Assembly: GCA_039811185.1 (NCBI GenBank)
Contig: JBDHYF010000001.1
Coordinates: 124,001-188,000, forward strand
Direction: 5' to 3'
Length of the DNA: 64,000 nt
Source of the DNA: JAEZDR01 sp039811185
GTDB taxonomy: Bacteria; Bacteroidota; Bacteroidia; Chitinophagales; Chitinophagaceae
Shown in pieces: positions 10,301-19,200 of the stretch. A program made the translations under genes and the position numbers. The first letter of the stretch is position 1, and the number at the start of each line of letters is the position of its first letter. Below the pieces are notes generated by a model, which was given only the letters and a program-made list of their open reading frames with translations, did not search any database and was not told the origin of the DNA.

Positions 10301-13300
10301 GGCGCAATTGCGTTCGATCTTAAATTGATGGTGAATGCATTGCTCGAATTTCCGGCGGTAGCGGGGTTTGTGCTTACTACCCTTACTTTATAGCCGGAAG
10401 AAGTGGGTAAGTTAGCAGGAAGAACTGAGGTAATTGTTCCTGAGTTTGATTGAGAAGAAATAAGTCCTATTTGCACAGGCGTTCCAAATGTACCGGCAGC
10501 ATCCGACAACTCAACACGATATTGGTTTCCCGAATAGAACGTTCCTTTTGAAGTGAAGGAAACGTTGAACGTTGTTGAACCGGTAGAAGTGACGCATTGA
10601 ACAGCCGGTGTGGCAACATCAATACGCTGTGTCACATTTACCACAATCTCATTGCTGATTAAAATACCACATCCCGAAAAGTTCGACTTACAAACCACAT
10701 AATAGGTGCCCTGCGTGGCAAAGTTGGGTGTGTAAGAGGAACCATTCGTTCCCGAAATATCCGTATATGGGCCGCCGCTTGTAAACGAATACGCCCATAT
10801 CCTGGAGTTGGCACCGGCATCCGAAACGCTAAGTGTTGCTCCGTTGGTGGAAGCATCGATATTTTGAGTGGTGGTTGGGCTGACAACCGACTGCCGTAAG
10901 TTAACGGTAAGCTGGTTGGTGCTTTGTGCACCCGTTACAGCCGGGTTCGATGAAACCACACGAATCCGATAACCTGTACCGGCAGGTGTTCCGGCAGGAA
11001 TCTGTGCTGAAATAGTTCCGGAATTTGCGTTGGATGCCAAAGTTCCAATTGCCGTTGGCGAGGCAAACGATCCGGCGGCATTGCTCAACTCTGCCGTATA
11101 TGTATTCCCTGAAAAGCTTCCATTGCTGTTAAACGACACACTAACAGCTGCACCGCCGGATGCCGATACACAGAAGGGCGAGCCGCCAACAGTAGGGCCG
11201 GCAATCACAGCATTCACATTCACAAGCACCTCGTTACTGGTAAGCGTTCCGCATCCTGTAAAAGTGGCTAAGCAAACAATATAGTAGCTGCCCTGGACAG
11301 CAAAATTTGGGATGTAAGTAGAGCCCGAGGCACCATTGATGTTTGTGTACGGCCCGCCGCTCGTTGTGGCGTAGGCCCACTGATAACTGTTTGCGTTTTG
11401 TGCATTTACATTCAGGTTACTGCCGTTTACTCCCGCATTAATGTTTTGTGTGGTGGTTGGAGATATGGAGTTGGTGCGTAAGTTAATCGTGAACTGCTGC
11501 TGTGAAGGATTGCTCACAATGGCCGGATTACTCGACAACACCCTCACTTTGTAACTATAACCCGTAGGCATGTTGGCAGGGATCGTTCCGTTAATGGTGC
11601 CCGAATTGGCGTTGGACGTCAGCGTTCCTAAAACAACCGGCGATGAAAAATTTCCGCTTGAATTGGAAAGTTGCGCTGCGTAAGTGTTTGAACTGAACAC
11701 CCCGCCACTTGTAAAAGGAACATTGATGGACGAACCGGATGTAGCAGTAACACAGTAAGGAGATCCGGTAACATTACCCGCAGTAACGGTGGGCAATACG
11801 GTGATTTTTACTTCGTTGCTTCTTAATTCGTTGCAACCGGGAAACGTAGCACGGCTTTGAACATAGTATATCCCTTGCGCGTTAAAGTTGGGCGTATAAT
11901 TGGCTCCCGTTGCACCGCTGATATTGGTTAGGCTGCCTCCGCTTGTTGTGGCATACGCCCATTGTATGGATGCGCCTCCCGCACTCGTGTTTAGGCCCTG
12001 CCCGTTTACTCCCGCGAGAATTGACTGATCGCCCGTGGGATTGATTGAGTTATTTTTTAAATTGATGGTGATGGCGTTTGAATTCGCACTCGTTATGGAT
12101 GGATTGCTCGCCAGCACCCGTATCCGATATCCGGTACCCGACTGTAAGTTGGCAGGAAGCAAACCCGAGATACTTCCTGAATTCGCATTAGATGTAAGCG
12201 TTCCCAACGTTATCGGTGAGCTGAATGATCCGCTGCTGTTAGACAGTTGAGCCGTGTAAGTATTCGAACTGAAACTGCCGGCGCTTGTAAAAGGAATGGA
12301 GATGGGTGTAGCCGCGGCATTTGAAACACAGATGCTGTATGACGAAAGTGTGCCCACCGTTACGGTGGCAGATACCTTAATATTTACTTCATTGCTGATT
12401 ACTGTACCGCAACTGCCGAATGTTGATTTGCAGACGGCGAAAAAATTCCCTTGAACGGGCGATACCGGCACTACTGAAGTGCCTGTTTCTCCTGCAAGGT
12501 CGATATAAGGGCCGCCTGAAGTTTCGGAATAAGCCCACTGCCGCGAAGTAACCGTCCCCGACTCGGTAACCGTAATCGACGTTCCGTATTGTCCCACATT
12601 CAGATACTGAGTAGCAGCAGGGCTGATGCTGTTTTGAACCTTGTTCACCGTTAGCTGGCTGGCGGATTCCGGCGATACGATAGCCGGATTGCTGCTCTTC
12701 AAACGTATTTTATAACCGGTACCGGACGCCGTGTTAGCGGGAATACTACAGATAATAGAACCGCTGTTGCTGTTGGATGTAAGTGTGCCAATAGTTACCG
12801 GACTGGAGAATGAGCCGGAAGCATTGGAAAGCTCAACGCTATATGTGTTAGAAGTAAATGTGCCCGTGCTGGTAAAGCCAACGGCAAACGAAGATGAAGG
12901 CGCAGCAGGCGTAACGCAATGAGACGTACTGCTGATTGTACCGGCCTTCAACGAATACCCGGTAATGCTGATGTTGTCGAGTCCAATACCCGGATAAGTG
13001 GATGGCCACAGTGTTTCGGCCACCCAGGTAGACCATCTGAATTGATAATTTGAGGATGTATTTAAATTGGATACAATAAACTCGTATTCACCTGTTCCTG
13101 AAACTTGCATTGCAGAGCCGGGTACCGTTGTCCAGCCGCCGGTTGTCCCTTTTCGATATTGCAACACCACGCCGGTATTTACGAGGAAAAAACCCGTCCG
13201 TAAGCTTTCTAACTTGTACTTGATTTGTACCGCATTGTACTGCGCTGTTTTAATGGCTAAAGCTATCTCGGCGGTTGAATTGGAACCCGTTGCAGCCGAC

Positions 13301-13650
13301 TGTAGATACAACCTTGCATTTCCGCCGCTGCTATATCCAAACACGCCGGCCGTTGCACCTACAGTGGTGGACGAAGAAATTCCAGTATTCGCCGCCGGTG
13401 CAGTTGCCTCGGCACCCGTTTGCGTTGTCTGACGCACTGCGCCTACCCAACCTCTTATCCCGGCAGGATATGTATTAAAAGCGCTGGAGCCAAAGTTTTG
13501 GCTATAAGGAAGCTTTTGTGCGGCAGGATTCGTTTGCGCAACAGCTATCAGCGTTAAAAAAGAAAGTACGATAAAAAGAACCGAATGGATGATATAACAC
13601 TCACTACTTAACTCACGATTTCCCCCCGAAGTGCGGAAATAGTTAATCAT
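4390..13650 (-). CDS. Giant repeat-rich secreted protein with T9SS type A sorting domain (3086 aa)
   Basis: Very large extracellular protein. An N-terminal signal segment has a hydrophobic stretch at about residues 23-38. An amino-terminal discoidin/lectin-like region runs to about 230. Five tandem Ig-like repeats of about 193 residues then start near 234, 430, 622, 815 and 1009. Next come an IPT/TIG domain (about 1205-1285), a mixed region, four Ig-like repeats of about 80 residues (about 1824-2140, each with a short Cys-containing turn and a W-Y-T/S motif), and a region with the GRYNLVGNPYAS motif common in T9SS substrates. The last about 85 residues (VSVYPNP near 3003) form the type A sorting domain recognised by the type IX system. 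Likely a surface or secreted adhesin-like protein; no catalytic domain was recognised. Partner secretion genes gldJ and porV lie at 23.8-26.8 kb. Confidence 0.88.
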   Translation of the reverse strand: MINYFRTSGGNRELSSECYIIHSVLFIVLSFLTLIAVAQTNPAAQKLPYSQNFGSSAFNTYPAGIRGWVGAVRQTTQTGAEATAPAANTGISSSTTVGATAGVFGYSSGGNARLYLQSAATGSNSTAEIALAIKTAQYNAVQIKYKLESLRTGFFLVNTGVVLQYRKGTTGGWTTVPGSAMQVSGTGEYEFIVSNLNTSSNYQFRWSTWVAETLWPSTYPGIGLDNISITGYSLKAGTISSTSHCVTPAAPSSSFAVGFTSTGTFTSNTYSVELSNASGSFSSPVTIGTLTSNSNSGSIICSIPANTASGTGYKIRLKSSNPAIVSPESASQLTVNKVQNSISPAATQYLNVGQYGTSITVTESGTVTSRQWAYSETSGGPYIDLAGETGTSVVPVSPVQGNFFAVCKSTFGSCGTVISNEVNIKVSATVTVGTLSSYSICVSNAAATPISIPFTSAGSFSSNTYTAQLSNSSGSFSSPITLGTLTSNANSGSISGLLPANLQSGTGYRIRVLASNPSITSANSNAITINLKNNSINPTGDQSILAGVNGQGLNTSAGGASIQWAYATTSGGSLTNISGATGANYTPNFNAQGIYYVQSRATFPGCNELRSNEVKITVLPTVTAGNVTGSPYCVTATSGSSINVPFTSGGVFSSNTYAAQLSNSSGNFSSPVVLGTLTSNANSGTINGTIPANMPTGYSYKVRVLSSNPAIVSNPSQQQFTINLRTNSISPTTTQNINAGVNGSNLNVNAQNANSYQWAYATTSGGPYTNINGASGSTYIPNFAVQGSYYIVCLATFTGCGTLTSNEVLVNVNAVIAGPTVGGSPFCVSASGGAAVSVSFNSNGSFSGNTYTAELSNAAGSFASPTAIGTLASNANSGTISAQIPAGTPAGTGYRIRVVSSNPAVTGAQSTNQLTVNLRQSVVSPTTTQNIDASTNGATLSVSDAGANSRIWAYSFTSGGPYTDISGTNGSSYTPNFATQGTYYVVCKSNFSGCGILISNEIVVNVTQRIDVATPAVQCVTSTGSTTFNVSFTSKGTFYSGNQYRVELSDAAGTFGTPVQIGLISSQSNSGTITSVLPANLPTSSGYKVRVVSTNPATAGNSSNAFTINLRSNAIAPINSQTILVNATGNALTCTDVTAPTSRRWAYSITEGGPYTDISGSAGSGQTYSPKFAAAGIYYVVCKSTYATCGTVISNEVEINVVGSLPPTLTSFTPVSGVTGTTVTIKGTNFSSVNQVTFGGIAASSFTVVNSTTITAVVGIGASGNVVVSSPSGSASLATFTYEPLNFIYTDFNNFWGSGALVQNGVLPNNSHNLLSFRYAGINYSTGVDDPKLSAQSITFTPGSWKAAPIAGLTGTVSDNNVLIVTGSMKDSDPVNALPSADGVKDLTMPFVLTDGGRGLDLGTGVTNLPVSAVMNFSVKVIDVSKISDAEPDILVSQIAAPTGSLDTYEFLDAAGNVVGNSISRSQTSLPPLGSQKLDLFNLTSGEQLSTATMNGDLFESPGSTRDIRMAAYKLSEFGITAGNYSQIKTFRIKPSGTSDPAFIGYNQNAIKFNPTVSVDVANTVTAVCSGQPATMKVLAAAANDGSLSYQWERSTNSGSSWAVISNGPNYSGVTTPKLTASGQAAGTYFRVKVTESNTGYFNYSEAFITASGSYAAPTITTQPSNKTICKDLNVVLTVVAANGTATYSYQWQKLIGSVWQNIPGATASAYAPATDAAGTTDYRVIVSNVGCSGTVTSAVASVVVNGGGSISTPTVSRCSPGAITLTASAPGSSSIKWYNQLGDFLANGASFTTPSLSSSTTYYAVASYASPACNSVASTALAEILTAPSLTSTTGDSRCGSGIVNLTAMPSAGVSRWYTAPSGGSLLFTGNNYSPAISGTQTYYAEAFNSGCSSARTAVTATIKTIPAIETANSQQICGSGTVSLSAYSSTGSVGWYSQPSGGNAVYSGNNYSPYLSATTTYYVEAAAVGCTTQVRTPVTGTIKTVPAITSSSGAEICGTGSVTLNASASAGTVAWYTVFNGGAPIATGPSYTTAISSTTNYYVEATLSGCTTATRTTVIAKSKQIPSITSVTSNARCGAGIINLSASPSAGLVKWYTAAAGGTAVYSGNNFSPNISQSQTYYTEADNGGCISPSRVSVTANVDDVNGGGVSFTGLDSVCYLSGSKVLNVTGAVGTIVKWQSSLNGSSWTDIPETSASYASSNISANTFYRTVVDGGSCGLRNSAAALLKVKVCSPDLPQPTPTVPPLISAGNYEYYKRDSVYEIDVHALQGAQLRWYTQPVGGTFTSTTPVVSTGAVSESKYYVSQYAVGMESVRVPVTIKVKPITWYGGGGNSWETGNSWRGGRVPLPGDEVFIEDNPANPPTLDQDRIIGKLYFGTGANSYVRLNGNKLVLQDSIVGTARFESDEISELEISGPSENTIHFQPAANKIKNFTIANAAAKIKLGTNLDVYGAFSVSSGSFDLNGDTVSLKTGVYPEVGMIGNTSGTIIQNSGLFMVERFIPARRANRLLAASVNSILSIKDNWQEGVNNTNKTYSTYLNPNPGYGTHITGSKTGANGFDITQTGNPSMWTYDNNTITWTPIPNTNVRKLYAGEPYRMIIRGDRSMNMNTNNPTPNNTILRSYGTILQNSQTIPLSAVAGRYNLVGNPYASAVDLSTVTKMNAADIIYIFDPNMPNGAAPSGNEAFNKGAYVAFDLSTGTSSMADESEVNKYLQPGQAFFIQTLTNAPASITFNETDKNTEETTKTFKTANNTIARFQINLFPDTTFSLKAIDGCAVVFGDQYSHSLLLGEDAPKIGNSYENVSVLKANSSVSIEKRPYPVNEDTIQLKITGFVGAQYFLSVASFHFNEPGLEAYIYDRYTQMLLLLPLNDNFILPFEVDNNFADSKAPNRFAIVFKTSTTLPVEFLHVKAHKQDDKAVVEWSASNDDEVEKYEVERSADGQKFELKKIVTGLKSAGTGNYTWTDEMPISGNNFYRIKSTEINGKKQYSSVVKLAFGTAGSPSVSVYPNPVTNHKLGLNFRNIEKSAFRYSLINMAGIEVHQGSFEYDGATIQPLQLPKSIAQGTYVVRLTNGAENYSVRIVIQ

Positions 13651-13680
13651 TGGATATTGGTTTAGGATGATTTAGGTAAC

Positions 13681-13688
13681 CAAATTTA
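13681..13688 (-). promoter_or_regulatory. Candidate -7 promoter element of the giant T9SS gene
   Basis: The minus strand reads TAAATTTG, a full match to TAnnTTTG, 31 bases upstream of the ATG. No TTTG is present at the canonical -33 spacing. That may mean an activator is needed; a pair of direct repeats lies further upstream (13744-13774). Confidence 0.4.
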
Positions 13689-13743
13689 GCTATATAATAC
13701 GAAAGTGTTTACGTACTTGTACTTACAAACATAAAACAATCAA

Positions 13744-13774
13744 ACTTTTTGAGCCAAAAAGAGGACTTTTTGAG
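13744..13774. repeat. Two direct 10-bp repeats spaced 21 bp apart
   Basis: ACTTTTTGAG occurs at 13744-13753 and again at 13765-13774. The 21-bp period is two turns of the helix. The pair lies about 100 bp upstream of the start of the giant secreted-protein gene, in a 250-bp AT-rich gap that holds no other gene. It could be an activator site; no family is suggested by the sequence. Confidence 0.4.
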
Positions 13775-13847
13775 GATAAACCACGATTATGAACAATAAC
13801 TGTGTCCGATGCGGTTATTTTTTCGCCCGAAGATTTTATTCTAAACA

Positions 13848-13874
13848 AAAAGCCTCTGATTTACAGAGGCCTTT
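13848..13874 (-). terminator. Rho-independent terminator of gcvT
   Basis: Perfect 7-bp stem GCCTCTG/CAGAGGC (13852-13858 with 13864-13870), extended by A/T pairs and followed on the minus strand by a run of T. It lies 27 bases past the gcvT stop. Confidence 0.8.
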
Positions 13875-13900
13875 TGAAACTATAAATTTTTGTATGCTTA

Positions 13901-14989
13901 CTATTCAAATGGAAACTTTACAATTTTTGCTCTGGTAGGACTGTTTCGGATAACGATAAAAATTTCGTTTTCTGCAACAGCCGCATCTTTCCTGATATAT
14001 CCTAACCCAATGGCTTTATTGAGCGAGGGCGATTGCGTTCCACTCGTAACTCTTCCGATAATTTGCCCTTCAGCATCTTTGATCTCGTATCCGCTTCTCG
14101 GAATGCCGCGATCCACCATTTCGAAGCCGACAAGCTTTTGTGCTGCTCCCTCAGCCTTAACTTTCTCCACCGCGGCTTTTCCAATAAATCCCTCCTTCGC
14201 CAGCTTTGTAATCCAGCCCAGATTGGCCTCATAAGGATTCGTGTTTTCGTCAATATCGTTTCCATACAAACAGTACCCCATCTCCAGTCGTAGCGTGTCT
14301 CTTGCTCCAAGTCCCACGGGTTTAATGCCTTCGGATTTGCCGGCTTCAAAAAGGGCATCCCAAATGCGAGAAGCATTATCGTCTTTATCTTCAAAATATA
14401 TTTCCACACCGCCTGAGCCGGTATAGCCGGTTGCGCTGATAATAACATCCTTTACCCCGGCAAACGGCCCCTTCACGAAGTGATAAAACTTCAGGTTTAA
14501 AACATCCATTTCGGTGAGCGACTGCACCACTTTTGTAGCCGCCGGGCCCTGAACGGCCAGCAATCCTGTTTTATCGCTGATATTTTCGATTGAAACATCA
14601 AAGCTTTTGCTGTGCTGTATAACCCAACCCCAGTCTTTATCAATGTTTCCGGCGTTCACCACCAGCATGTAATCATTCTCTTGGAGGCAGTATACAATCA
14701 GGTCATCGAGAATACCGCCCGCCTCATTCAAAAAGCAAGTGTATTGAGCCGCTCCCGGCTTTAGTTTAGCCGCATCGTTTGTGGTGATATGCTGTATTAA
14801 AGGCAGCGCATCGGCACCTTTAACCGAAAACTCGCCCATGTGGCTCACGTCAAAAACGCCAACCGATTTCCGCACAGTAGCATGTTCATCGTTAATTCCG
14901 GTGTAGCTGATGGGCATGTTGTAACCCGCAAAAGGCGACATTTTTGCTCCTAATTCGATATGTTTTTGGGTGAAAGGTGTGTGCTTCAT
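13901..14989 (-). CDS. gcvT: Glycine cleavage system aminomethyltransferase (T protein)
   Basis: 362 residues, the usual length for bacterial GcvT. It transfers the methylene group from the aminomethyl-lipoyl H protein to tetrahydrofolate and releases ammonia. The segment FDVSHMGEF near residue 45 and the folate-binding region with GYTGSGG(V)E near 190 are family hallmarks. The C-terminal half ends with the VGFE...GIPRSG and VTSGTQSPSLNKAIG strands of the barrel. The other gcv genes are not adjacent, which is common in this phylum. A strong terminator follows the gene, and a terminator of the upstream ileS-dksA-like unit separates it from that operon, so it is probably transcribed alone. Confidence 0.96.
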   Translation of the reverse strand: MKHTPFTQKHIELGAKMSPFAGYNMPISYTGINDEHATVRKSVGVFDVSHMGEFSVKGADALPLIQHITTNDAAKLKPGAAQYTCFLNEAGGILDDLIVYCLQENDYMLVVNAGNIDKDWGWVIQHSKSFDVSIENISDKTGLLAVQGPAATKVVQSLTEMDVLNLKFYHFVKGPFAGVKDVIISATGYTGSGGVEIYFEDKDDNASRIWDALFEAGKSEGIKPVGLGARDTLRLEMGYCLYGNDIDENTNPYEANLGWITKLAKEGFIGKAAVEKVKAEGAAQKLVGFEMVDRGIPRSGYEIKDAEGQIIGRVTSGTQSPSLNKAIGLGYIRKDAAVAENEIFIVIRNSPTRAKIVKFPFE

Positions 14990-15026
14990 TCTTTATTGTT
15001 TTTGAGGTGGCGAAATTAGTCATAAA

Positions 15027-15060
15027 AAAAGGATACAAACGCGGTGGAATGTATCCTTTT
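15027..15060 (-). terminator. Terminator of the ileS / DksA-like operon
   Basis: AAAAGGATACA (15027-15037) pairs perfectly with TGTATCCTTTT (15050-15060). On the minus strand the stem is followed by seven T. It lies 21 bases past the stop of the DksA-like gene. Confidence 0.85.
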
Positions 15061-15081
15061 AAACGATAATGACTTCGGATG

Positions 15082-16245
15082 TTATTCGTTGCCGGGCCTT
15101 ACAATACCGAGCTTGGCTTCAAGGCTAAGCGTAGCGTGAGGCACAGCGCGAAGGCGTGCTTTATCAATTAATTTTCCGGTAATTCTACAAATACCGTAGG
15201 TTTTGTTTTCTATGCGGATAATAGCTTTTTCCAGGTGATCGATAAAGGAAATTTGGCGGCTGGCCATAGCGCTGAGCTGTTCTCTTTCCATGCTCATGCT
15301 TCCGTCTTCCATCGTCATATAACGATTGTCAAGCTCATCTCCACCTAACTCATCCTTTCGCGTAATCAATCCCTGTAAATAAGCAAGTTCTTTTTTCGCT
15401 GCTTCCAATTTTTTCTGAATCAGTTCCCTGAATTCAGTTAATTCTTTATCACTATATCTCACTAATGGTTCTGTGTTTCTTACGTCGTCTATTCTTTGTT
15501 CCAGCGGCTGATAATCGGGGCGGTAGGGAACACTCGTTTTCACCGAAATTTTCGGAACCTTCACCTCCTTGGGCGGGCCGGCCTTTTTCGGCGCGGGCTT
15601 CGGCGGAGCCGGCTTCACTATTGGCGTATGAGCGATTATTTTTTTTATGGCAGGTTCTTTCTTCTCCACTTTCTTTGCCGGTGCTTCCTTTACAGGCTTT
15701 GGCGTAGCAACCGGTTTCTCAGCCGGTTTAACAACGGTTTTCACCTGAGGTTTCGGCGGAACTGCTGCTTTTCTGCTCACGGGCTTGGGCGCTGTTGTTT
15801 TAGGTGCAGCCTTTGGCGCAGCTTTTACCACTGCTTTTTTAACCGGGGCCAGTTTTTTTGCGGGAGCTGCTTTCTTTACAGGCGCAGCCTTTTTAACAGG
15901 CTTTGCCACTGCCGCTTTTTTTGGAGCAGCCGCCTTTTTTGGAGCAACCACCTTTTTTGGTGCCGGCTTCGGCGCAGGGTACTTAGCTACAGCCGGTGAT
16001 TTTTTTGGAGTTGCCGCCTTTTTTGGTGCTGCCTTTTTAAGAGCCGGTTTTTTTGGTGATGCCTTTTTAGGAGCGGTTTTTTTTGCCGCCGGTTTTGGGG
16101 CAGGCTTGGCTGCTTTTTTAGGAGCCGCTTTTTTTACAGTTGCTTTTGAAGCAGTTTTCTTTGCCGGTTTTGCGGCAACGGTTTTGGGCTTGGAGGTGGG
16201 TTTAGCGGCCTTTGCACCTTTTTTTAAGGGTTTCTTTGTTGCCAT
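15082..16245 (-). CDS. DksA/TraR-like protein with a long Lys/Ala/Pro histone-H1-like N-terminal tail
   Basis: 387 residues in two parts. Residues 1 to about 235 are low-complexity Ala/Lys/Pro repeats (PKKA, PAKKA units) like bacterial histone-H1-like proteins, expected to bind DNA or RNA non-specifically. Residues about 240-387 form a TraR/DksA-like unit: an amphipathic coiled coil, then a zinc-finger-like end. At the four zinc positions (C-x2-C-x17-C-x2-C spacing) only Cys353 is kept; the others are Thr356, Ser374 and Ala377, so zinc binding is unlikely. It starts 3 bases after the ileS stop, so the two form an operon, and a terminator follows. Shorter DksA-like proteins with a reduced finger are known in this phylum; the long basic tail is the notable addition. 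The role is inferred: RNA polymerase- or nucleoid-associated. Confidence 0.82.
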   Translation of the reverse strand: MATKKPLKKGAKAAKPTSKPKTVAAKPAKKTASKATVKKAAPKKAAKPAPKPAAKKTAPKKASPKKPALKKAAPKKAATPKKSPAVAKYPAPKPAPKKVVAPKKAAAPKKAAVAKPVKKAAPVKKAAPAKKLAPVKKAVVKAAPKAAPKTTAPKPVSRKAAVPPKPQVKTVVKPAEKPVATPKPVKEAPAKKVEKKEPAIKKIIAHTPIVKPAPPKPAPKKAGPPKEVKVPKISVKTSVPYRPDYQPLEQRIDDVRNTEPLVRYSDKELTEFRELIQKKLEAAKKELAYLQGLITRKDELGGDELDNRYMTMEDGSMSMEREQLSAMASRQISFIDHLEKAIIRIENKTYGICRITGKLIDKARLRAVPHATLSLEAKLGIVRPGNE

Positions 16246-16248
16246 ACA

Positions 16249-19200
16249 CTAACCTTTTTTAATTACACTTACTTTTATTCTCATCTCATTTACTTCAATT
16301 TCCACCGGATTTAAGGGGGCACCAAAGTCTAAATGATCTGCTAAAATTTCTGCGCAAATATAGTTTTTAAATTGGTTTAAGGAATTCTTTATGTCGTCGC
16401 CGGCATCAATCGTCACGAATATACGATCTGTAACATCAAAGTCACTTTCTTTTCTGATATTTTGAATGCGGTTTACAAACTCCCTTGCCACACCTTCCTG
16501 CACCAGCGCAGGATTCAGCCTAATATCTAAAGCAACGGTAATTTTCCCGCGCGACGCCACACTCCAACCGGCAATGTCATCGGCCATGATCTCCACCTCA
16601 TCCAAAAGCAGGCTCACTTCTTCGCCTTCAATTGTAAGGGTATATCTTTCATTCCTTTCAAAACTTGCAATTTCGCTGTCGCCGAGCTCCGAAAGCGCTT
16701 TGGAAACCGCTTTCATTTTTGCGCCAAGCTTTTTACCCAATAGCTGAAAATTGGGCTTCACTTTTTTTCTGATGATTCCTTCAGTTTGCGTGAGGTATAT
16801 CAGCTCTTTGATGTTTACTTCCGACTTAATGATGTCCGCAACAGAAGAAATTTGCCGCTCCATCACCGGATCGAGCACCGGAATCATCACTTTTTGCAGC
16901 GGCTGCCGAACTTTGATGTTGTTTTTCTTCCTTAAAGAAAGTATCAAAGACGAAATATCTTTTGCCAGTTCCATCCGCTCTTCTAAATCCACATCAATCG
17001 CAGCAAGATCCGCCTCCGGAAAATCTGTAAGGTGAACTGAAGTGCCGATTTCACGACCGGTTACCCGGTTCAAGTTCCGGAAAATAGCATCGCTGAAGAA
17101 AGGCGACACAGGAGCAATGAGCTTGCATAAAGTAATTAAACACTCATAAAGCGTTTGATAAGCTGAAATCTTATCTTTTTGATACTCTCCTTTCCAAAAT
17201 CGTCTTCTTCCTAAACGCACGTACCAATTGCTCAAAATTTCATCTACAAATTCTTCCACCGCGCGGCCTGCAACAGTAGGCTCAAAGTCATCAAGGGCAT
17301 CCGTTACTTTTACAACAAGGCTATTTAGCTCCGAAATAATCCATCTGTCCAACTCCGGGCGCTCCTGCAACGGAATCGATTCTTCTTTAAAAGTAAATCC
17401 ATCCACATTGGCATAAAGAGCAAAAAACTGATAGGTATTGTACAAAGTTCCGAAAAACTTGCGCTGCACTTCTTTAATGCCTTCAATATCAAATTTTAAA
17501 TTATCCCATGGCGAGGCATTGGTTATTAAGTACCACCGGGTAGCATCGGCCCCGTACTGCTCAATGGTATCGAAAGGATTTACAACATTTCCGAGCCTTT
17601 TGCTCATTTTATTTCCATTCTTGTCCAGCACAAGCCCGTTGGAAACAACGTTCTTATAAGCAACCGAGTCAAATAACATTACAGCTATAGCATGAAGCGT
17701 ATAAAACCAACCTCTTGTTTGATCCACTCCTTCGGCTATAAAATCCGCAGGAAACGCTTTGCGTTCCTCAATCAGCGCTTTATTTTCGAAAGGATAATGG
17801 AGCTGCGCATAGGGCATGGCGCCCGAATCGAACCACACATCAATTAAATCCGGAACACGCGCCATTGGCTTTCCCGAAGGCGATAGTAAAACTATATCGT
17901 CAACAAATGGCTTATGAAGGTCAACATCGAGTTTCCCGTTTAAAACTTGCAGTTGTGATTCTTTGTTGTATCCGGCCTCCTTCGCTTTTAAAAAAGCGTC
18001 GGTAAGCTCCTGTAAACTTCCAATGCAAACAACTTCGGCTCCATCTTCCGTTTTCCAAACAGGCAATGGCGTTCCCCAATAACGGCTCCGGCTTAAGTTC
18101 CAATCAACCATATTCTCCAGCCAGTTGCCGAATCGGCCTTCGCCGGTTGACTTCGGTTTCCAGTTAATGGTTCTGTTTAGTTCGACCATCCGTTCGCGAC
18201 AAGCAGTGGTGCGTATAAACCAGGCATCGAGCGGATAATACAAAACGGGTTTATCGGTTCGCCAGCAGTGCGGATAGTTGTGCTCGTATTTCTCAACTTT
18301 AAAAGCACGGTTTTCTTTTTTCAGCTTTACGGCAATATCCACATTTACATCCTTATAGTCCGCTTCCGATTTATAATCTTTTACATAACGGCCGGAAAAC
18401 TCGCCCATTCCTTCCACAAATTTTCCTTCTCTATCCACCATCACTAAAATGCCGGTGTTATGTTTCTTGCCTACACGATAATCGTCGGCGCCAAAAGCAG
18501 GTGCGGTGTGCACAATGCCGGTACCATCTTCAGTGGTTACAAAATCGCCGGTGATAATTTTAAACGGATCCACGTTTGTTCCCTCATTAAGCGAACTGAT
18601 TTGCGCCGGGCTGTTGGCCTCAAAGGGCAGCAGTTGTTCGTAACGGCAGCCTGCCAGGTTAGCGCCGGAGGTTTCGTATACTATTTTCCAGGGAAGAGTC
18701 TCCGTTTTACCATCAGCCTTTTTTGCCGATAAAAATGCAGGCAGGTCGCCATTCTCCTGCTCCGCCTTAAAATATTTGGAAACAAGATTTTTCGCCAGCA
18801 CAACATTCACCTCCTGCAATGTGTAAGGATTTACCGTATGAATCACCACATACTCAATTTTTTCGCCTACCGTCAGTGCCAGGTTGCTCGGAAGCGTCCA
18901 GGGTGTTGTTGTCCAGGCAAGAAAAAACAAATCACCTCCCGCCTTCTGCTCCTCAATGGCTTCAAAAAGTTGGTGGCTTTCCGTATTTCTAACGGCTTTA
19001 AACATGGCCACACAAGACGTGTCTTTCACCATCTTGTAGCAGCCCGGCTGGTTCAGCTCATGCGAACTCAGCCCTGTTCCCGCCGCAGGAGAATAGGGCT
19101 GAATACTTACACTCTGATACAGGAAATTCTTTGTGTGCAACTGCTTCAGCAACCACCATAACGACTCGATATACTCATTGGTGAACGTAATGTAAGGATC

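Noticed and set aside
9900..13000. Regularly spaced similar blocks of about 580 bp, as in a large repeat array or CRISPR-like structure
   Set aside because: They are in-frame diverged protein repeats of the giant T9SS gene, far too long and variable for a CRISPR array.
15785..16252. Plus-strand open frame of about 155 codons rich in Ala/Phe/Gly
   Set aside because: It is the reverse complement of the Lys/Ala/Pro repeat tail of the DksA-like gene; the repetitive codons keep the other strand open by chance.
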